A stretch of 41,584 bases of DNA, taken from the NCBI GenBank assembly GCA_964455395.1, contig CAYVWB010000037.1, forward strand, positions 1 through 41,584, given 5' to 3'. The notes beneath the pieces were generated by a model. It made no database searches and was not told the origin of the DNA. It was given only the letters and a program-made list of their open reading frames with translations. This DNA comes from CAYVWB01 sp964455395 (lineage in GTDB: Bacteria > Desulfobacterota > Desulfovibrionia > Desulfovibrionales > Desulfovibrionaceae). Shown here one piece after another: positions 33,415 through 41,244 of this stretch. Numbering within the stretch: position 1 is the first letter of the stretch; each line of letters opens with the position of its first letter. Position numbers and translations under genes: made by a program.

Positions 33415-34482
33415 TTACTCCTGTCTTTTGAGTTGGATGGATTGCATGGAGGAGGACGCGCCGCCGCCTGCCGGGGGCGCTGTCCCCGACGTGTCGCAAG
33501 TGTCGAGGGTATTGAGGGCGTCGCGCCTGTCGAGCGTGTCCAGCGTGTCGAGCGTCTCCATGAGCAGCGGCCATACGGCGCGCAACGCCGCCGCCGCAGG
33601 GGAAGCCGAGAGTTCCGGCAGCACCGCCGTCTCGGTGACGGCGCGTCGGTGCGTCAAGGCGCGGGTCACCAGGGGGTCATGGGGCAGACGGCCGACGATG
33701 CGGAGACCGCGCTCGGCGCAGAGTCGCTCGACAGCTGTCGTCTGCGCGTCGTTGAGGTCATGCTTGTTGATGATGACAGCCGTGGGGATGCGGAAATGCG
33801 CAGTCAGCTCGGCCACGCGCGTCAGGTCGTGCAGCCCCGAGGGCGTGGGTTCGGTGACGGCCACCGCCATGGTGGCGCCGGCGAGCGAGCTGATGACGGG
33901 ACAACCAACCCCCGGGGATCCATCGCTGAGGATGAGCCCCGCGCGGCGCTCCTCGGCCAGGGTGCGCGCCTGCTGTTTGAGCAGCGCCACCAGCCGGCCG
34001 GAGTTCTCCTCCCCGGGATGGAGCTGGGCGTGAACCAGGGGCCCGAAACGCGTCTCACTCAACATCCACTCGCCGCAGTGGCGGTCGGGGAAGTCGATGG
34101 CCTGCGCCGGGCAGCACGTCACGCAGACTTTGCAGCCCTCGCACATCAGGGGGTCGACCACGTATCGGACGTCCGCCCCGTGTTCCGAGGACGCGCCGTC
34201 CTGCTGCGCCTTGATGGCGTGGAAGCGACACAAGGCGGCGCATGCGCCGCACGCCGTGCACCGCGCCGGGTCGATGACGGCCTCGTGTCCGGAAATGAAG
34301 GGATGGCGTTCGCGCACCTCCGGAGCGAGGAGGATGTGCAAGTCCGGCGCGTCCACGTCCAGGTCGCAGAGGGTCAGAGGTCGCGCCTCGCAGGTCGCCT
34401 CGGATGCGATATGCGCCAGCGCCGCAGTCACCGAGGTCTTGCCGGCGCCGCCTTTGCCGCTGATGACGACGATCTCACGCAC
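33415..34482 (-). CDS. MinD/Mrp-type ATPase with two 4Fe-4S ferredoxin motifs (second of pair)
   Basis: 355-aa P-loop ATPase. The deviant Walker A KGGAGKTS lies at about residues 10-17, and CDLDVDAPDLHILL is the switch region. A ferredoxin insertion carries CTACGACAALC and CEGCKVCVTCCP, binding two 4Fe-4S clusters. DGSPGVGCPVISSLAGA and TEPTPSGLHDL complete the MinD-like core. The start is GTG 34482 with AGGAGGT eight bases upstream; the in-frame ATG at 34599 would add sequence unlike the family. Odd feature: the tail repeats TLD-type units (TLDTLDTLDRRDALNTLD). Likely a partner in iron-sulfur or molybdenum-copper cofactor handling of the ORP-like complex. Confidence 0.9.
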   Translation of the reverse strand: MREIVVISGKGGAGKTSVTAALAHIASEATCEARPLTLCDLDVDAPDLHILLAPEVRERHPFISGHEAVIDPARCTACGACAALCRFHAIKAQQDGASSEHGADVRYVVDPLMCEGCKVCVTCCPAQAIDFPDRHCGEWMLSETRFGPLVHAQLHPGEENSGRLVALLKQQARTLAEERRAGLILSDGSPGVGCPVISSLAGATMAVAVTEPTPSGLHDLTRVAELTAHFRIPTAVIINKHDLNDAQTTAVERLCAERGLRIVGRLPHDPLVTRALTHRRAVTETAVLPELSASPAAAALRAVWPLLMETLDTLDTLDRRDALNTLDTCDTSGTAPPAGGGASSSMQSIQLKRQE

Positions 34483-34603
34483 GGGACGTGACCTCCTGGC
34501 TGGGAGCCGCGTCTCGGAGGGGAGCCGCCAGCGGATCCGTTTCCTGCGATGACATGGTCTGGACTTCCGTATGCGCCGCGTGAATGAGGCTTTGTTCATG
34601 CAT
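34475..34603 (-). CDS. Small 42-residue ORF bridging the two MinD-like genes
   Basis: MHEQSLIHAAHTEVQ... fills precisely the gap between the two ATPase genes. Its ATG (34603) lies eight bases inside the end of the upstream ATPase gene, and its stop lies eight bases inside the start of the downstream one. Such double overlap is typical of coupled translation. No family is recognised; the product is acidic and hydrophilic. It could instead be only a translational relay or a chance ORF. Confidence 0.4.
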   Translation of the reverse strand: MHEQSLIHAAHTEVQTMSSQETDPLAAPLRDAAPSQEVTSRA

Positions 34604-35528
34604 GGGGCAGGGCCTCCTTCGGCAGGGCTGGCGAGGACTCGGCGACGAAGCGTCGCAAGGCGTCCCGCAAGGCGATGAATGTCCGCCGGAGCGCCGGGGA
34701 GGCCTCGGCGATGGTTTCGCCACGGGAGTAGGTCCTGGCGATGGCGTCATCATAAGGAATGCGCGCCAGCACCCGGATGTCGTGCTCGCGGCGGAAGGCT
34801 TCCAGCTCGGCTTCGCTGCGGGAGTCGGGGCCGCCGCAGCCGGCGCGGTTGACCACCATGGCCATGGGCTTGCCCATGGGCTGGAACGCCTCCCAGGCGA
34901 GCATGAAGTCATGGACGCCGAAGGGGGTCGGCTCGGTCACCAGCAGGAGGACGTCCGCGCCGGCGGCGGCTGTCACGGCGGGGCAACTCACGCCGGGCGG
35001 CGCGTCCAGCACGGCGTCCGCACCGGGGCTGGCTTCGAGAAGCCTCTCCAGCCGAGCCTGCGTGGCGCGAATGAGCGGGGGGCTCATGGCTTCACCGATG
35101 CGCAGCCGGCCCATCACGAAGGGGATGGCGTCGCGTTCGGGACCTGCCGGGACAAGGCCTTCCAGCACTTCCCCGGTTTCGCGGGAGCCAGTGTGCAGCG
35201 CGTCATGCGGACAGACGGCGAAGCAACCGCCGCAGGCGTGGCACATCTCCGGGAAGACGAGCAGCGTCTCTCCCATGAGGGCGATGGCTTTGAACTGGCA
35301 AAGCGCCGCGCACCGACCGCACCGATCGCAGCGGGAGAGGTCCGGTACGGGAACCTCCAAAGCGAGCGGTTCGCCGCGCAGGGCTTGCGGCTTGAGAAAG
35401 AGGTGGAGATTGGGCGCCTCCACGTCCAGGTCCGCAGCGAACACGGGAGCGTCCCAAACCCTGACGAGAGAGGCCGCCACCGTGGTCTTGCCCACGCCGC
35501 CTTTGCCGCTGGCCACACACACACGCAT
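34596..35528 (-). CDS. MinD/Mrp-type ATPase with two 4Fe-4S ferredoxin motifs (first of pair)
   Basis: 310-aa paralogue of the neighbouring ATPase. It starts RVCVASGKGGVGKTTVAASL (deviant Walker A), with AADLDVEAPNLHLFL, then ferredoxin-type clusters CDRCGRCAALC and CHACGGCFAVCP, then DAPPGVSCPAVTAAAGAD and TEPTPFGVHDFML. The organisation matches the paired MinD-like iron-sulfur proteins of the Desulfovibrio orp cluster. It lies six bases downstream of the DUF134-DNFB gene. The two ATPases probably act as a heterodimer; they are clearly diverged. Confidence 0.9.
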   Translation of the reverse strand: MRVCVASGKGGVGKTTVAASLVRVWDAPVFAADLDVEAPNLHLFLKPQALRGEPLALEVPVPDLSRCDRCGRCAALCQFKAIALMGETLLVFPEMCHACGGCFAVCPHDALHTGSRETGEVLEGLVPAGPERDAIPFVMGRLRIGEAMSPPLIRATQARLERLLEASPGADAVLDAPPGVSCPAVTAAAGADVLLLVTEPTPFGVHDFMLAWEAFQPMGKPMAMVVNRAGCGGPDSRSEAELEAFRREHDIRVLARIPYDDAIARTYSRGETIAEASPALRRTFIALRDALRRFVAESSPALPKEALPHA

Positions 35529-35534
35529 GGCCGG

Positions 35535-36242
35535 CTACCTGTTGGGAGCGGCGGCTGGCTCGAAGTCGCCGGCTTGGATGCGGTCCACGGCTTGCTGCAC
35601 GGTGAGGCCATCCATGTTCTGGACGATGATGACGCCAGCCGCAGCGAGCGCCTGAAAGGCCTTGGGCCCCACATACCCGGTGACGAGAACCTCCGCGCCT
35701 TCGCGAGCGATGTTCTGCGCGGCCTGGATGCCGGCGCCCTGGGCCAGGGCCTGGGAGCCGCCGTTGTCCACATAGCGGGTCTGCATGGTTTCGAGGTCCA
35801 CGACGACGAAACCGCCGGCGCGCCCGAATCGTGGGTCCACGCGGTCCGAGAGGGTGGGCCCCTCGCTGGTGATGGCGATGGTGCGCATGATGTCCTCCGT
35901 ATGCGGTGAGGGCTTGTTGAGAGTGGGCTGAACGCCGGATTCGGCGGGTTCCGTCAAGATGAAATCGCCCCCGCCGATGCGCAAGGCGCGGCCGTGGACC
36001 AGCGCGTCGGCCACGGCGTGGCGCGCCTCGGCGAGGACGCGGCTGAAGGTGTGCCGAGAGACGCCCATGGTCCGCGCCGCTTCCTCCATGGTCGCGCCTT
36101 CGAGATCGGCGAGTCGCAGGGCCTCCAGACCCTCCACGGTGAGGAAGGCCTCGGTGAGTTCGCGCAAGGGCGCGCCGCGGGGCTTGTAGTAGTCCACTGT
36201 GGGTGTGTGGCGCACGTGCCTGGGGTGCTTGACTCTGGGCAT
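35535..36242 (-). CDS. DUF134 - dinitrogenase-cofactor domain fusion protein
   Basis: 235-aa fusion. Residues 1-95 are a DUF134 regulator: PRVKHPRHVRHTPTVDYYKPRG is the family start, followed by a helix-turn-helix (LADLEGATMEEAARTMGVSRHTFSRVLAEARHAVADAL). From about residue 118 (MRTIAITSEGPTLSDRVDPRFGRA) it is a second NifX/MTH1175-like domain with the DPRFGRA hallmark. A separate start at the internal ATG (35891) could also yield the second domain alone. The architecture suggests a sensor whose cofactor-binding domain controls DNA binding (inference). First gene of the tightly packed downstream block. The upstream gap carries inverted repeats. Confidence 0.88.
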   Translation of the reverse strand: MPRVKHPRHVRHTPTVDYYKPRGAPLRELTEAFLTVEGLEALRLADLEGATMEEAARTMGVSRHTFSRVLAEARHAVADALVHGRALRIGGGDFILTEPAESGVQPTLNKPSPHTEDIMRTIAITSEGPTLSDRVDPRFGRAGGFVVVDLETMQTRYVDNGGSQALAQGAGIQAAQNIAREGAEVLVTGYVGPKAFQALAAAGVIIVQNMDGLTVQQAVDRIQAGDFEPAAAPNR

Positions 36243-36259
36243 GGCTGCTAGGCTGTTTT

Positions 36260-36271
36260 GCTCATATGAGC
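36260..36271. promoter_or_regulatory. Perfect 12-bp palindrome upstream of DUF134-DNFB gene
   Basis: GCTCATATGAGC, 18 bases before the start codon of the fusion gene and flanked by T-rich runs on both sides. A plausible operator for the encoded DUF134 domain. Confidence 0.45.
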
Positions 36272-36281
36272 GTTTTTTCGA

Positions 36282-36316
36282 ACTCCTGGCGGCGCTGTGT
36301 ATTTACCGCCAGGAGT
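36282..36316. repeat. Long inverted repeat upstream of DUF134-DNFB gene
   Basis: ACTCCTGGCGG (36282-36292) and CCGCCAGGAGT (36306-36316) are perfect 11-bp arms around a 13-bp AT-rich centre. A second pair, GGGAAT (36320-36325) / ATTCCC (36335-36340), lies next to it. There is no T tract on either side, so an operator is more likely than a terminator. Confidence 0.6.
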
Positions 36317-36422
36317 GTTGGGAATTCGTACAGTATTCCCCGCATCACGGCAAGGGGTTTTCGGGGCAGGCGCCGTTTTCTTCTCGACTTGGCTGGCCCC
36401 GGGTTTGGGGGAGGCTGTCGAC

Positions 36423-36737
36423 TCACCCGCGTCGCTGGAGACAGCGCCAAGGCCGGCGGCCTCGCCGCCCTGCACCGGGGGTGAAGCGCCATGTCGCGTC
36501 CTCCGGGGCCACGGTGGGCGTGTCGCCGGCGTCATCTCGGGGAGACGCTGCGTCGTCCTCAACCGCTCGGAATTCAGACTGATCGAGCGTGATGAACCCT
36601 CGGCCGCGCAAGGCTTGCTCCGTAAGGCAGGAGCCATCACGGCGGCGGACGCCGCCACGGCCTTGTCCCTGACGCCGGCGCCCCATTCCGCGGCCTTTGC
36701 CCATTCCGTCGTCCATTCTGTTGCGTTGTCCTGGCAT
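36423..36737 (-). CDS. Small Arg/Gly-rich protein of unknown function
   Basis: 104-aa basic protein. The first 35 residues are Arg/Gly/Met-rich (GKGRGMGRRRQGQGRGG), the middle is acidic (VEDDAASPRDDAGDTP) and the end is Arg-rich. A good ribosome site (AGGAGT) stands just before ATG 36737, which supports translation. Small glycine- and arginine-rich proteins are common in clusters with NifX-like and MinD-like proteins, but I cannot place it in a family. An overlapping minus-strand frame (36248-36658) is less convincing. Confidence 0.55.
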   Translation of the reverse strand: MPGQRNRMDDGMGKGRGMGRRRQGQGRGGVRRRDGSCLTEQALRGRGFITLDQSEFRAVEDDAASPRDDAGDTPTVAPEDATWRFTPGAGRRGRRPWRCLQRRG

Positions 36738-36787
36738 GGTGTACTCCTATGGGTTGATGATTGAATCCATTGTCGGACGGCGGCTGT

Positions 36788-37399
36788 TCAGCGAGGTTCG
36801 TCCGACCCATCGTCCTGTCCGAAATCGTTGCCGCCGCGGCCACGGCCCCGGCCACTGTGCCGGCCAGTCCTTCGGGCGGCCCGTCGGCGCGCGCCCGCTC
36901 CTGACGCGCCGGTGAACTCGCCGCAAGGAGCGTCGTTGCACTGTGCATCAGCCGCTAGAGGGTCTGAGGCCGAAGGCGACTGTTCCAGGCCAGAAGAGGC
37001 GGGCGTTGACGGTGCGCCGGAGGGCGCGTTGCGTTTTGCATCAACATCGTCGAAGCGCAGCGATTCCCCGCCCTCGTCCGTGTCCGCAGGGCTTGCCGTG
37101 GAGGCGTCTTCGAAACGCACTCGTCCGCCTTCGATGGTGATGGCGTAGCCACGGCTCAAGGCCTTGGCGACCGTGGCGCGCGCTTCCGCCAGGGTGCGGC
37201 CCAGCGTCTGTCGGGAGACGCCCATGCGCGCAGCGGCGGTGGCGTGGTCGAGGCCTTCGGCGTCGACGAGGCGCAAGGCCTCGAGGCCGTCCATGGCGAG
37301 GGTGACGCCAATGAGATGGCGTGCGGGCACGCCTTGCGGCTTGTAGAGGGTTGCAGGCGGCGCGTTGGCGATGTGTCTGAGTCTTGGTTTGCGTCCCAT
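36788..37399 (-). CDS. DUF134 family DNA-binding protein
   Basis: 203-aa regulator. It starts GRKPRLRHIANAPPATLYKPQG, the DUF134 signature, followed by the helix-turn-helix LVDAEGLDHATAAARMGVSRQTLGRTLAEARATVAKAL. After residue 95 it is low complexity and ends in a basic Arg/Gly tail (GRHSGRGRGRGG). This half looks unrelated to the NifX-like domain of its paralogue, which suggests that only the DNA-binding part is shared. The start at 37399 agrees with the family start and with the promoter at 37440-37468. Confidence 0.85.
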   Translation of the reverse strand: MGRKPRLRHIANAPPATLYKPQGVPARHLIGVTLAMDGLEALRLVDAEGLDHATAAARMGVSRQTLGRTLAEARATVAKALSRGYAITIEGGRVRFEDASTASPADTDEGGESLRFDDVDAKRNAPSGAPSTPASSGLEQSPSASDPLAADAQCNDAPCGEFTGASGAGARRRAARRTGRHSGRGRGRGGNDFGQDDGSDEPR

Positions 37400-37427
37400 G
37401 GCGTCGGTGTGTAAAAGGTTTTTCTTG

Positions 37428-37468
37428 GCGTACGCTCTAAATATAGGGAGGTGGGCTGCCGTCGTCAA
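37428..37468 (-). promoter_or_regulatory. Promoter of DUF134 gene with palindrome at the start site
   Basis: On the minus strand TTGACG (37468-37463), a 17-bp spacer and TATATT (37445-37440) form a good sigma-70-type promoter. The palindrome GCGTACGC (37428-37435) lies at about +5, the position for autorepression. Confidence 0.65.
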
Positions 37469-37603
37469 CGGGGGAAGCGGAATTTTCCCAAAAAAAGTGC
37501 GGGAAATCTCCAGTGGCGTTTCGAAACCGGGGTTGCCCCGGAACGCGGAAGCGGGGTATGGTTCAGGGTCGGGTGAACTGTCGGAATATCCTGGAGAAGC
37601 GCC

Positions 37604-38464
37604 ATGAGCCGCGTGCTGGACGCCGCCACCTTCGCTTTCGATCCTCTGCACCATTTCTGGGACGCGCCGCGGACCAAGCGAACCATTGCCTGGACGCAGG
37701 TCATCGCGTTCTTCATCGGCGTCGTCGGCATCGAGCTGAACCGCCGCGGCCTGCTGCCGGAGCCCTTGGCGCGGCTCACCCCACTCAACCATTTCTACGC
37801 CATCAAGCTCGCTTTCACACTGGTGCTCATCCAGGAGGTGATCGATCTCGTCTTCGTGCTGCCGTGCTCGGTCTCCAGGGCGGTGGGCAAGCAGTTCGAG
37901 ATTTTGGCGCTCATCCTGTTGCGCAATGCGTTCAAGGAGTTGGTGTATTTTCCTGAACCCATTGACATGCCCAACGACATCACGCCGGTGTTGCCCATTC
38001 TGGCGGACGCAGCCGGCGCGTTGCTCATTTTCGCTGGGCTTGGCGTCTACGGTCGGTTGCATGTCTCCCGCAAGAGCAGCAAGTCCGCGGGGGCGTTGTA
38101 TCGTTTCGTGGCGACGAAGAAGCTCATCGCGTTGGGTTTGCTGGTCTCGTTGGCGATCATCGCCGTGGATGTGACCGTGGAGAGCGTGGCCACGGGGAAA
38201 CCGGCGGAGTTTTTCGACGTCTTCTATACAGTTCTGATATTTACAGATATTCTGCTGGTGCTCATCGCGCACATGCATTCACCGAACTTCTACTCCATCT
38301 TCCGGAACTCGGGTTTCGCGCTGGCGACGCTGCTCATCCGCTTGGCGCTGGCTTCGCCGCGTTTCTATGACGCTTTGCTTGGCGTATGCGCCATGGGATT
38401 CGCCATTTGCCTGACGATCGCCTACAACGCCTTCGCCCCAGACGGGAAAAAGGCCAAGCCGTAG
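37604..38464 (+). CDS. Polytopic membrane protein of unknown function
   Basis: 286-aa integral membrane protein with about seven hydrophobic segments, for example TQVIAFFIGVVGIELN, AIKLAFTLVLIQEVIDLVFVLP, ALLIFAGLGVYG, LIALGLLVSLAIIAVDVTV, VFYTVLIFTDILLVLIAHM and the C-terminal ALLGVCAMGFAICLTIAY. No transporter or enzyme motif is recognised. The start at 37604 follows TGGAGAAG. It is divergent from the DUF134 gene, across a 204-bp gap that also holds a hairpin CCGGGG/CCCCGG at 37527-37541. It could be linked to that regulator, but nothing shows it. Confidence 0.75.
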   Translation: MSRVLDAATFAFDPLHHFWDAPRTKRTIAWTQVIAFFIGVVGIELNRRGLLPEPLARLTPLNHFYAIKLAFTLVLIQEVIDLVFVLPCSVSRAVGKQFEILALILLRNAFKELVYFPEPIDMPNDITPVLPILADAAGALLIFAGLGVYGRLHVSRKSSKSAGALYRFVATKKLIALGLLVSLAIIAVDVTVESVATGKPAEFFDVFYTVLIFTDILLVLIAHMHSPNFYSIFRNSGFALATLLIRLALASPRFYDALLGVCAMGFAICLTIAYNAFAPDGKKAKP

Positions 38465-38558
38465 CCTCATTCCCCTTCGCGCTTGAATGGGAAGCGCAAA
38501 GTGTGTAGGGTATTCAAAATTTTTTTGATTCTCACCCGCCAGCAATACTGGAGCCTCC

Positions 38559-38801
38559 ATGATGTCGACGCGCCTCTTCCAATGCCTGTTTGCGTTTGCC
38601 CCTGTCCTGCTGCTCTGCGCCGTGACCCTCTTCGCAGCGCCAGGAGCCGCCCGTGCGGACACGGATCTCTTCATCTGTCTGCAGACCAAGAACAAGTGCA
38701 TGCGCACCTGTTACGTCATCGCGGACTCCGGCCAGAAAACCAGGTGCATGACGACGTGCCGGGAAGACTACGAGACCTGCGCAGACAACGTCGAGTATTG
38801 A
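38559..38801 (+). CDS. Small secreted protein with twin CX3C motif
   Basis: 80-aa exported protein; ATG at 38559 or 38562. Signal peptide core LFAFAPVLLLCAVTLFAAPG with cleavage near ARA (about residue 33). The mature part of about 47 residues has six Cys in a mirrored pattern C-x6-C-x3-C, 11 residues, C-x3-C-x6-C (around KCMRTC and RCMTTC). This would form a disulfide-linked helical hairpin, as in other twin-CX3C proteins. No family is recognised. It is monocistronic, with a T-rich stretch (ATTTTTTTGATT) upstream and a hairpin downstream. Confidence 0.7.
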   Translation: MMSTRLFQCLFAFAPVLLLCAVTLFAAPGAARADTDLFICLQTKNKCMRTCYVIADSGQKTRCMTTCREDYETCADNVEY

Positions 38802-38811
38802 TGGGTTCGGC

Positions 38812-38833
38812 GGCAGGCTGTCGGGCGCCTGCC
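38812..38833 (+). terminator. Possible terminator after the twin-CX3C gene
   Basis: Perfect 7-bp arms GGCAGGC and GCCTGCC with an 8-base loop, ten bases after the stop. No T tract follows. The next 290 bp up to the end of sfsA contain no gene I can support. Confidence 0.45.
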
Positions 38834-39123
38834 CCTGCCCGTGCGAGACGACGCACCGTGGCTGCAGCGTTCGAAGCGGCGTCGCACGGACCACGGGGCG
38901 GCGACTTTCGCTGCGTCCTGTCGGGAGCAGGCGAAGCCGGTAGAGGGCGTGTTGCTCGCGAATGATCGGGGAACCCGTTCTGCAATGAGGCTCCGCCCCC
39001 GTCCCCTGTTCCAGAGAGGTTCGGGTATGGTGATGTGCTGCGGCGTTTCGCAGGTCATCCGTCCATGAGATCGGAACAAGGGCCGCGCGAAGGAGCGGCG
39101 CACTCGTCACCCCTCCCCCGGGT

Positions 39124-39945
39124 TCATCCAGCATCAGGTTCCAGGATGGCTGGAGGACGCGGAATCCATGGCGAAGCGCTCAAGGGCAGCCGTGCGCCCA
39201 GGGTGACGCCCGCCTCGTCCACGTGCGCCATGAAAGGCCAGACCATGACGCCAGCCGTCACGGCCTCCCAGAAGATCTCTGCGAAGGCCGGATCCACCAC
39301 TTCCGCAGGCCCGAAACACTGTCCGTCCGGCCGCTGGACCAGACAGAAGACGCCGGCCTTGCCGCCAGCGCGCGCCAACGCCGTGAGGTGCGCCACATGT
39401 TTGCGGCCGCGCTCCGTGGCGGCGTCCGGGAACATGGCGATCGTATCCTCCACCATGGTGACGTTCTTGGCTTCCAGCCAGCACGGCGGCGGATAGGGAG
39501 CCCCGGCCGGACCGTCCAGCCGGCCGTCGAAGCGGGTGGCGGGGGTGGAAGGGGACATCCCCGAGGCCTCCTCGAACCGCGCCTCGGCAGTGAAGCGTGT
39601 GTATTCGCCAAGGCCCAGCATGAGCCGCATGGCCGGGTCGCGCATGACGGCGGCGAGCATGCGGTTCGGCGTGGCGGTGTTCACCCCCACCCACGCGCCT
39701 CCCGGGGCGAGATGCGCCACGGCGATGGCCTCCAGCGTCCAGGCCAGTTTGCGGCGGGGATTCTTCGCCGGGGAGAGCAGACAGCGCCGGCCCTCGCGCA
39801 CGAGACCGAGCATGGAGCCGGAGTTGTTGGTGTGCGCGGCGAGGGGCTCGCCGTCGGGGCCCAGACAATGCACGGTGAAGCGCTTCTCGCGGCGTACGAG
39901 GCGCGCCACGCGGGTTCCCTCGGGGTGGGGCAGATGGATGCGCAT
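39124..39945 (-). CDS. sfsA: SfsA, sugar fermentation stimulation protein homologue
   Basis: 273-aa cytoplasmic protein of the SfsA family, with an OB-like N-terminal part and a nuclease-fold-like C-terminal part. Landmarks: EGTRVARLVRREKRFTVHC at the start, AHTNNSGSMLGLVREGRRCLLS (the family's 'hxxNtGsM' motif), PRRKLAWTLEAI, YPPPCWLEAKNVTMVEDTIAMFPDAATERGRKHVAHL, and a FCLVQRPD strand. The start at 39945 gives the usual family N-terminus; ATGs at 39966 and 39993 would add residues without a better ribosome site. It stands alone on the minus strand, between two plus-strand genes. Confidence 0.9.
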   Translation of the reverse strand: MRIHLPHPEGTRVARLVRREKRFTVHCLGPDGEPLAAHTNNSGSMLGLVREGRRCLLSPAKNPRRKLAWTLEAIAVAHLAPGGAWVGVNTATPNRMLAAVMRDPAMRLMLGLGEYTRFTAEARFEEASGMSPSTPATRFDGRLDGPAGAPYPPPCWLEAKNVTMVEDTIAMFPDAATERGRKHVAHLTALARAGGKAGVFCLVQRPDGQCFGPAEVVDPAFAEIFWEAVTAGVMVWPFMAHVDEAGVTLGARLPLSASPWIPRPPAILEPDAG

Positions 39946-40068
39946 GGACGCAGGGTAGCCTTTCGTCATGTCGCACGCCACCGTTTGGTGCAAAAAACGC
40001 TGGCGTCCCGCGGTATGAAGGAGTATTGGGTGCGAAATATTTCAGGACTTCATGGTGAGGGAGCACCC

Positions 40069-41244
40069 ATGCGCATCGCCAGCAGACTGCAACGGATCAA
40101 GCCCTCCGCGACCATGGCCGTATCGGCGAAGGCCATGGAGCTGAGAGCGCAAGGCAAAGAAATCATCAGCCTCTCCGTGGGCGAGACGGACTTTCCCACG
40201 GCGGAGCATGTCCGAGAGGCCGCCAAGGCCGCCATCGACGAAGGCTACTGCCGCTACACCCAGGTGCCCGGCCTGCCCGAGCTGCGCGAAGCCGTGGCCG
40301 GCTACTTCCGCGCCACCACCGGCGCCGAGGCCCACGCCGTCAACACCATTGTCACCAATGGCGGCAAGCAGGCGCTCTACAACCTTTTCCAGTGCTTGCT
40401 GGACCCCGGAGACGAGGTCCTCATCCCGACGCCCTACTGGGTCTCGTACCCGGCCATGGTCGCGTTGGCGGAAGGCGTGAGCGTGCCCGTGCCCAGCACG
40501 TCCGAAGCGGGATTCAAGATCACGCCAGCGGACCTGGAAGCCGTGCTCACGCCCAAGAGTCGGCTGCTCATCATGAACTCGCCTTCCAACCCCACGGGGG
40601 CGGTCTACTCGGCGGCGGAGCTGGACGCGCTCATGGAGTTCGCCCTGGCCAAGGGTCTGTTCGTCATCGCAGACGAAATCTATGACCAGCTGGTCTACGC
40701 CCCGGCGACGCACGCCTCCCTGGCGCCATGGTGGGCCAAGGCGCCGGAGCAGGTTGCAGTGGTGAACGGACTCTCCAAGTCCTTCTCCATGACAGGGTGG
40801 CGCGTGGGCTACTGCTTGGCGCACGAAGCGCTTGTCAAAGCCATGAACACCATCCAGGGGCAGTCCACGTCCTGCATCAACGTCATCGCGCAGAAGGCGG
40901 CCATCGCCGCGCTCACTGGGCCCATGGATCAGCTTGCGGACATGCGCACGGTCTTCAAGAACCGTCGCGATCTGCTGCTGGACCGCCTCGCCTCGTGGGG
41001 GGGGGTCACGTGTCCGGCCCCGGATGGCGCGTTCTACGCTTTTCCTGACGTGTCCGCCTTTTACGACAAGGATCGGCCCGACTCGGCCGCGCTCTGTGCG
41101 TGGCTCCTGGAGCACGCCGGGGTGGCCACGGTGCCGGGCGCGGCCTTCGGCGAAGAGCGCTGCCTGCGGCTCTCCTACGCGATGGACGACGCCGTGCTGG
41201 AGGACGCGCTGGAGAAGCTGGCGGCGGCGCTGCGCGTGGGGTAG
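40069..41244 (+). CDS. Class I aminotransferase, aspartate aminotransferase-like
   Basis: 391-aa pyridoxal-phosphate enzyme. Landmarks: SLSVGETDFPTAEHVREAAKAAID and GYCRYTQVPGLPELREAVAGYF (the fold type I N-terminal part), TNGGKQALYNLFQ (phosphate-contact region), TPYWVSYPAMV, NSPSNPTGAVYS, ADEIYDQLVY with the cofactor Asp, and NGLSKSFSMTGWRVGY with the catalytic Lys. A C-terminal Arg in ERCLRLSYAMDD binds the substrate carboxylate. The ribosome site is GAGGGAG, eight bases before ATG 40069. It resembles the class Ib AspC group, but substrate range cannot be told. Confidence 0.93.
   Translation: MRIASRLQRIKPSATMAVSAKAMELRAQGKEIISLSVGETDFPTAEHVREAAKAAIDEGYCRYTQVPGLPELREAVAGYFRATTGAEAHAVNTIVTNGGKQALYNLFQCLLDPGDEVLIPTPYWVSYPAMVALAEGVSVPVPSTSEAGFKITPADLEAVLTPKSRLLIMNSPSNPTGAVYSAAELDALMEFALAKGLFVIADEIYDQLVYAPATHASLAPWWAKAPEQVAVVNGLSKSFSMTGWRVGYCLAHEALVKAMNTIQGQSTSCINVIAQKAAIAALTGPMDQLADMRTVFKNRRDLLLDRLASWGGVTCPAPDGAFYAFPDVSAFYDKDRPDSAALCAWLLEHAGVATVPGAAFGEERCLRLSYAMDDAVLEDALEKLAAALRVG

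Noticed and set aside
36248..36658. 136-codon minus-strand frame overlapping the Arg-rich small gene
   Set aside because: No ribosome site and unconvincing composition; the 36423-36737 frame has a strong ribosome site.
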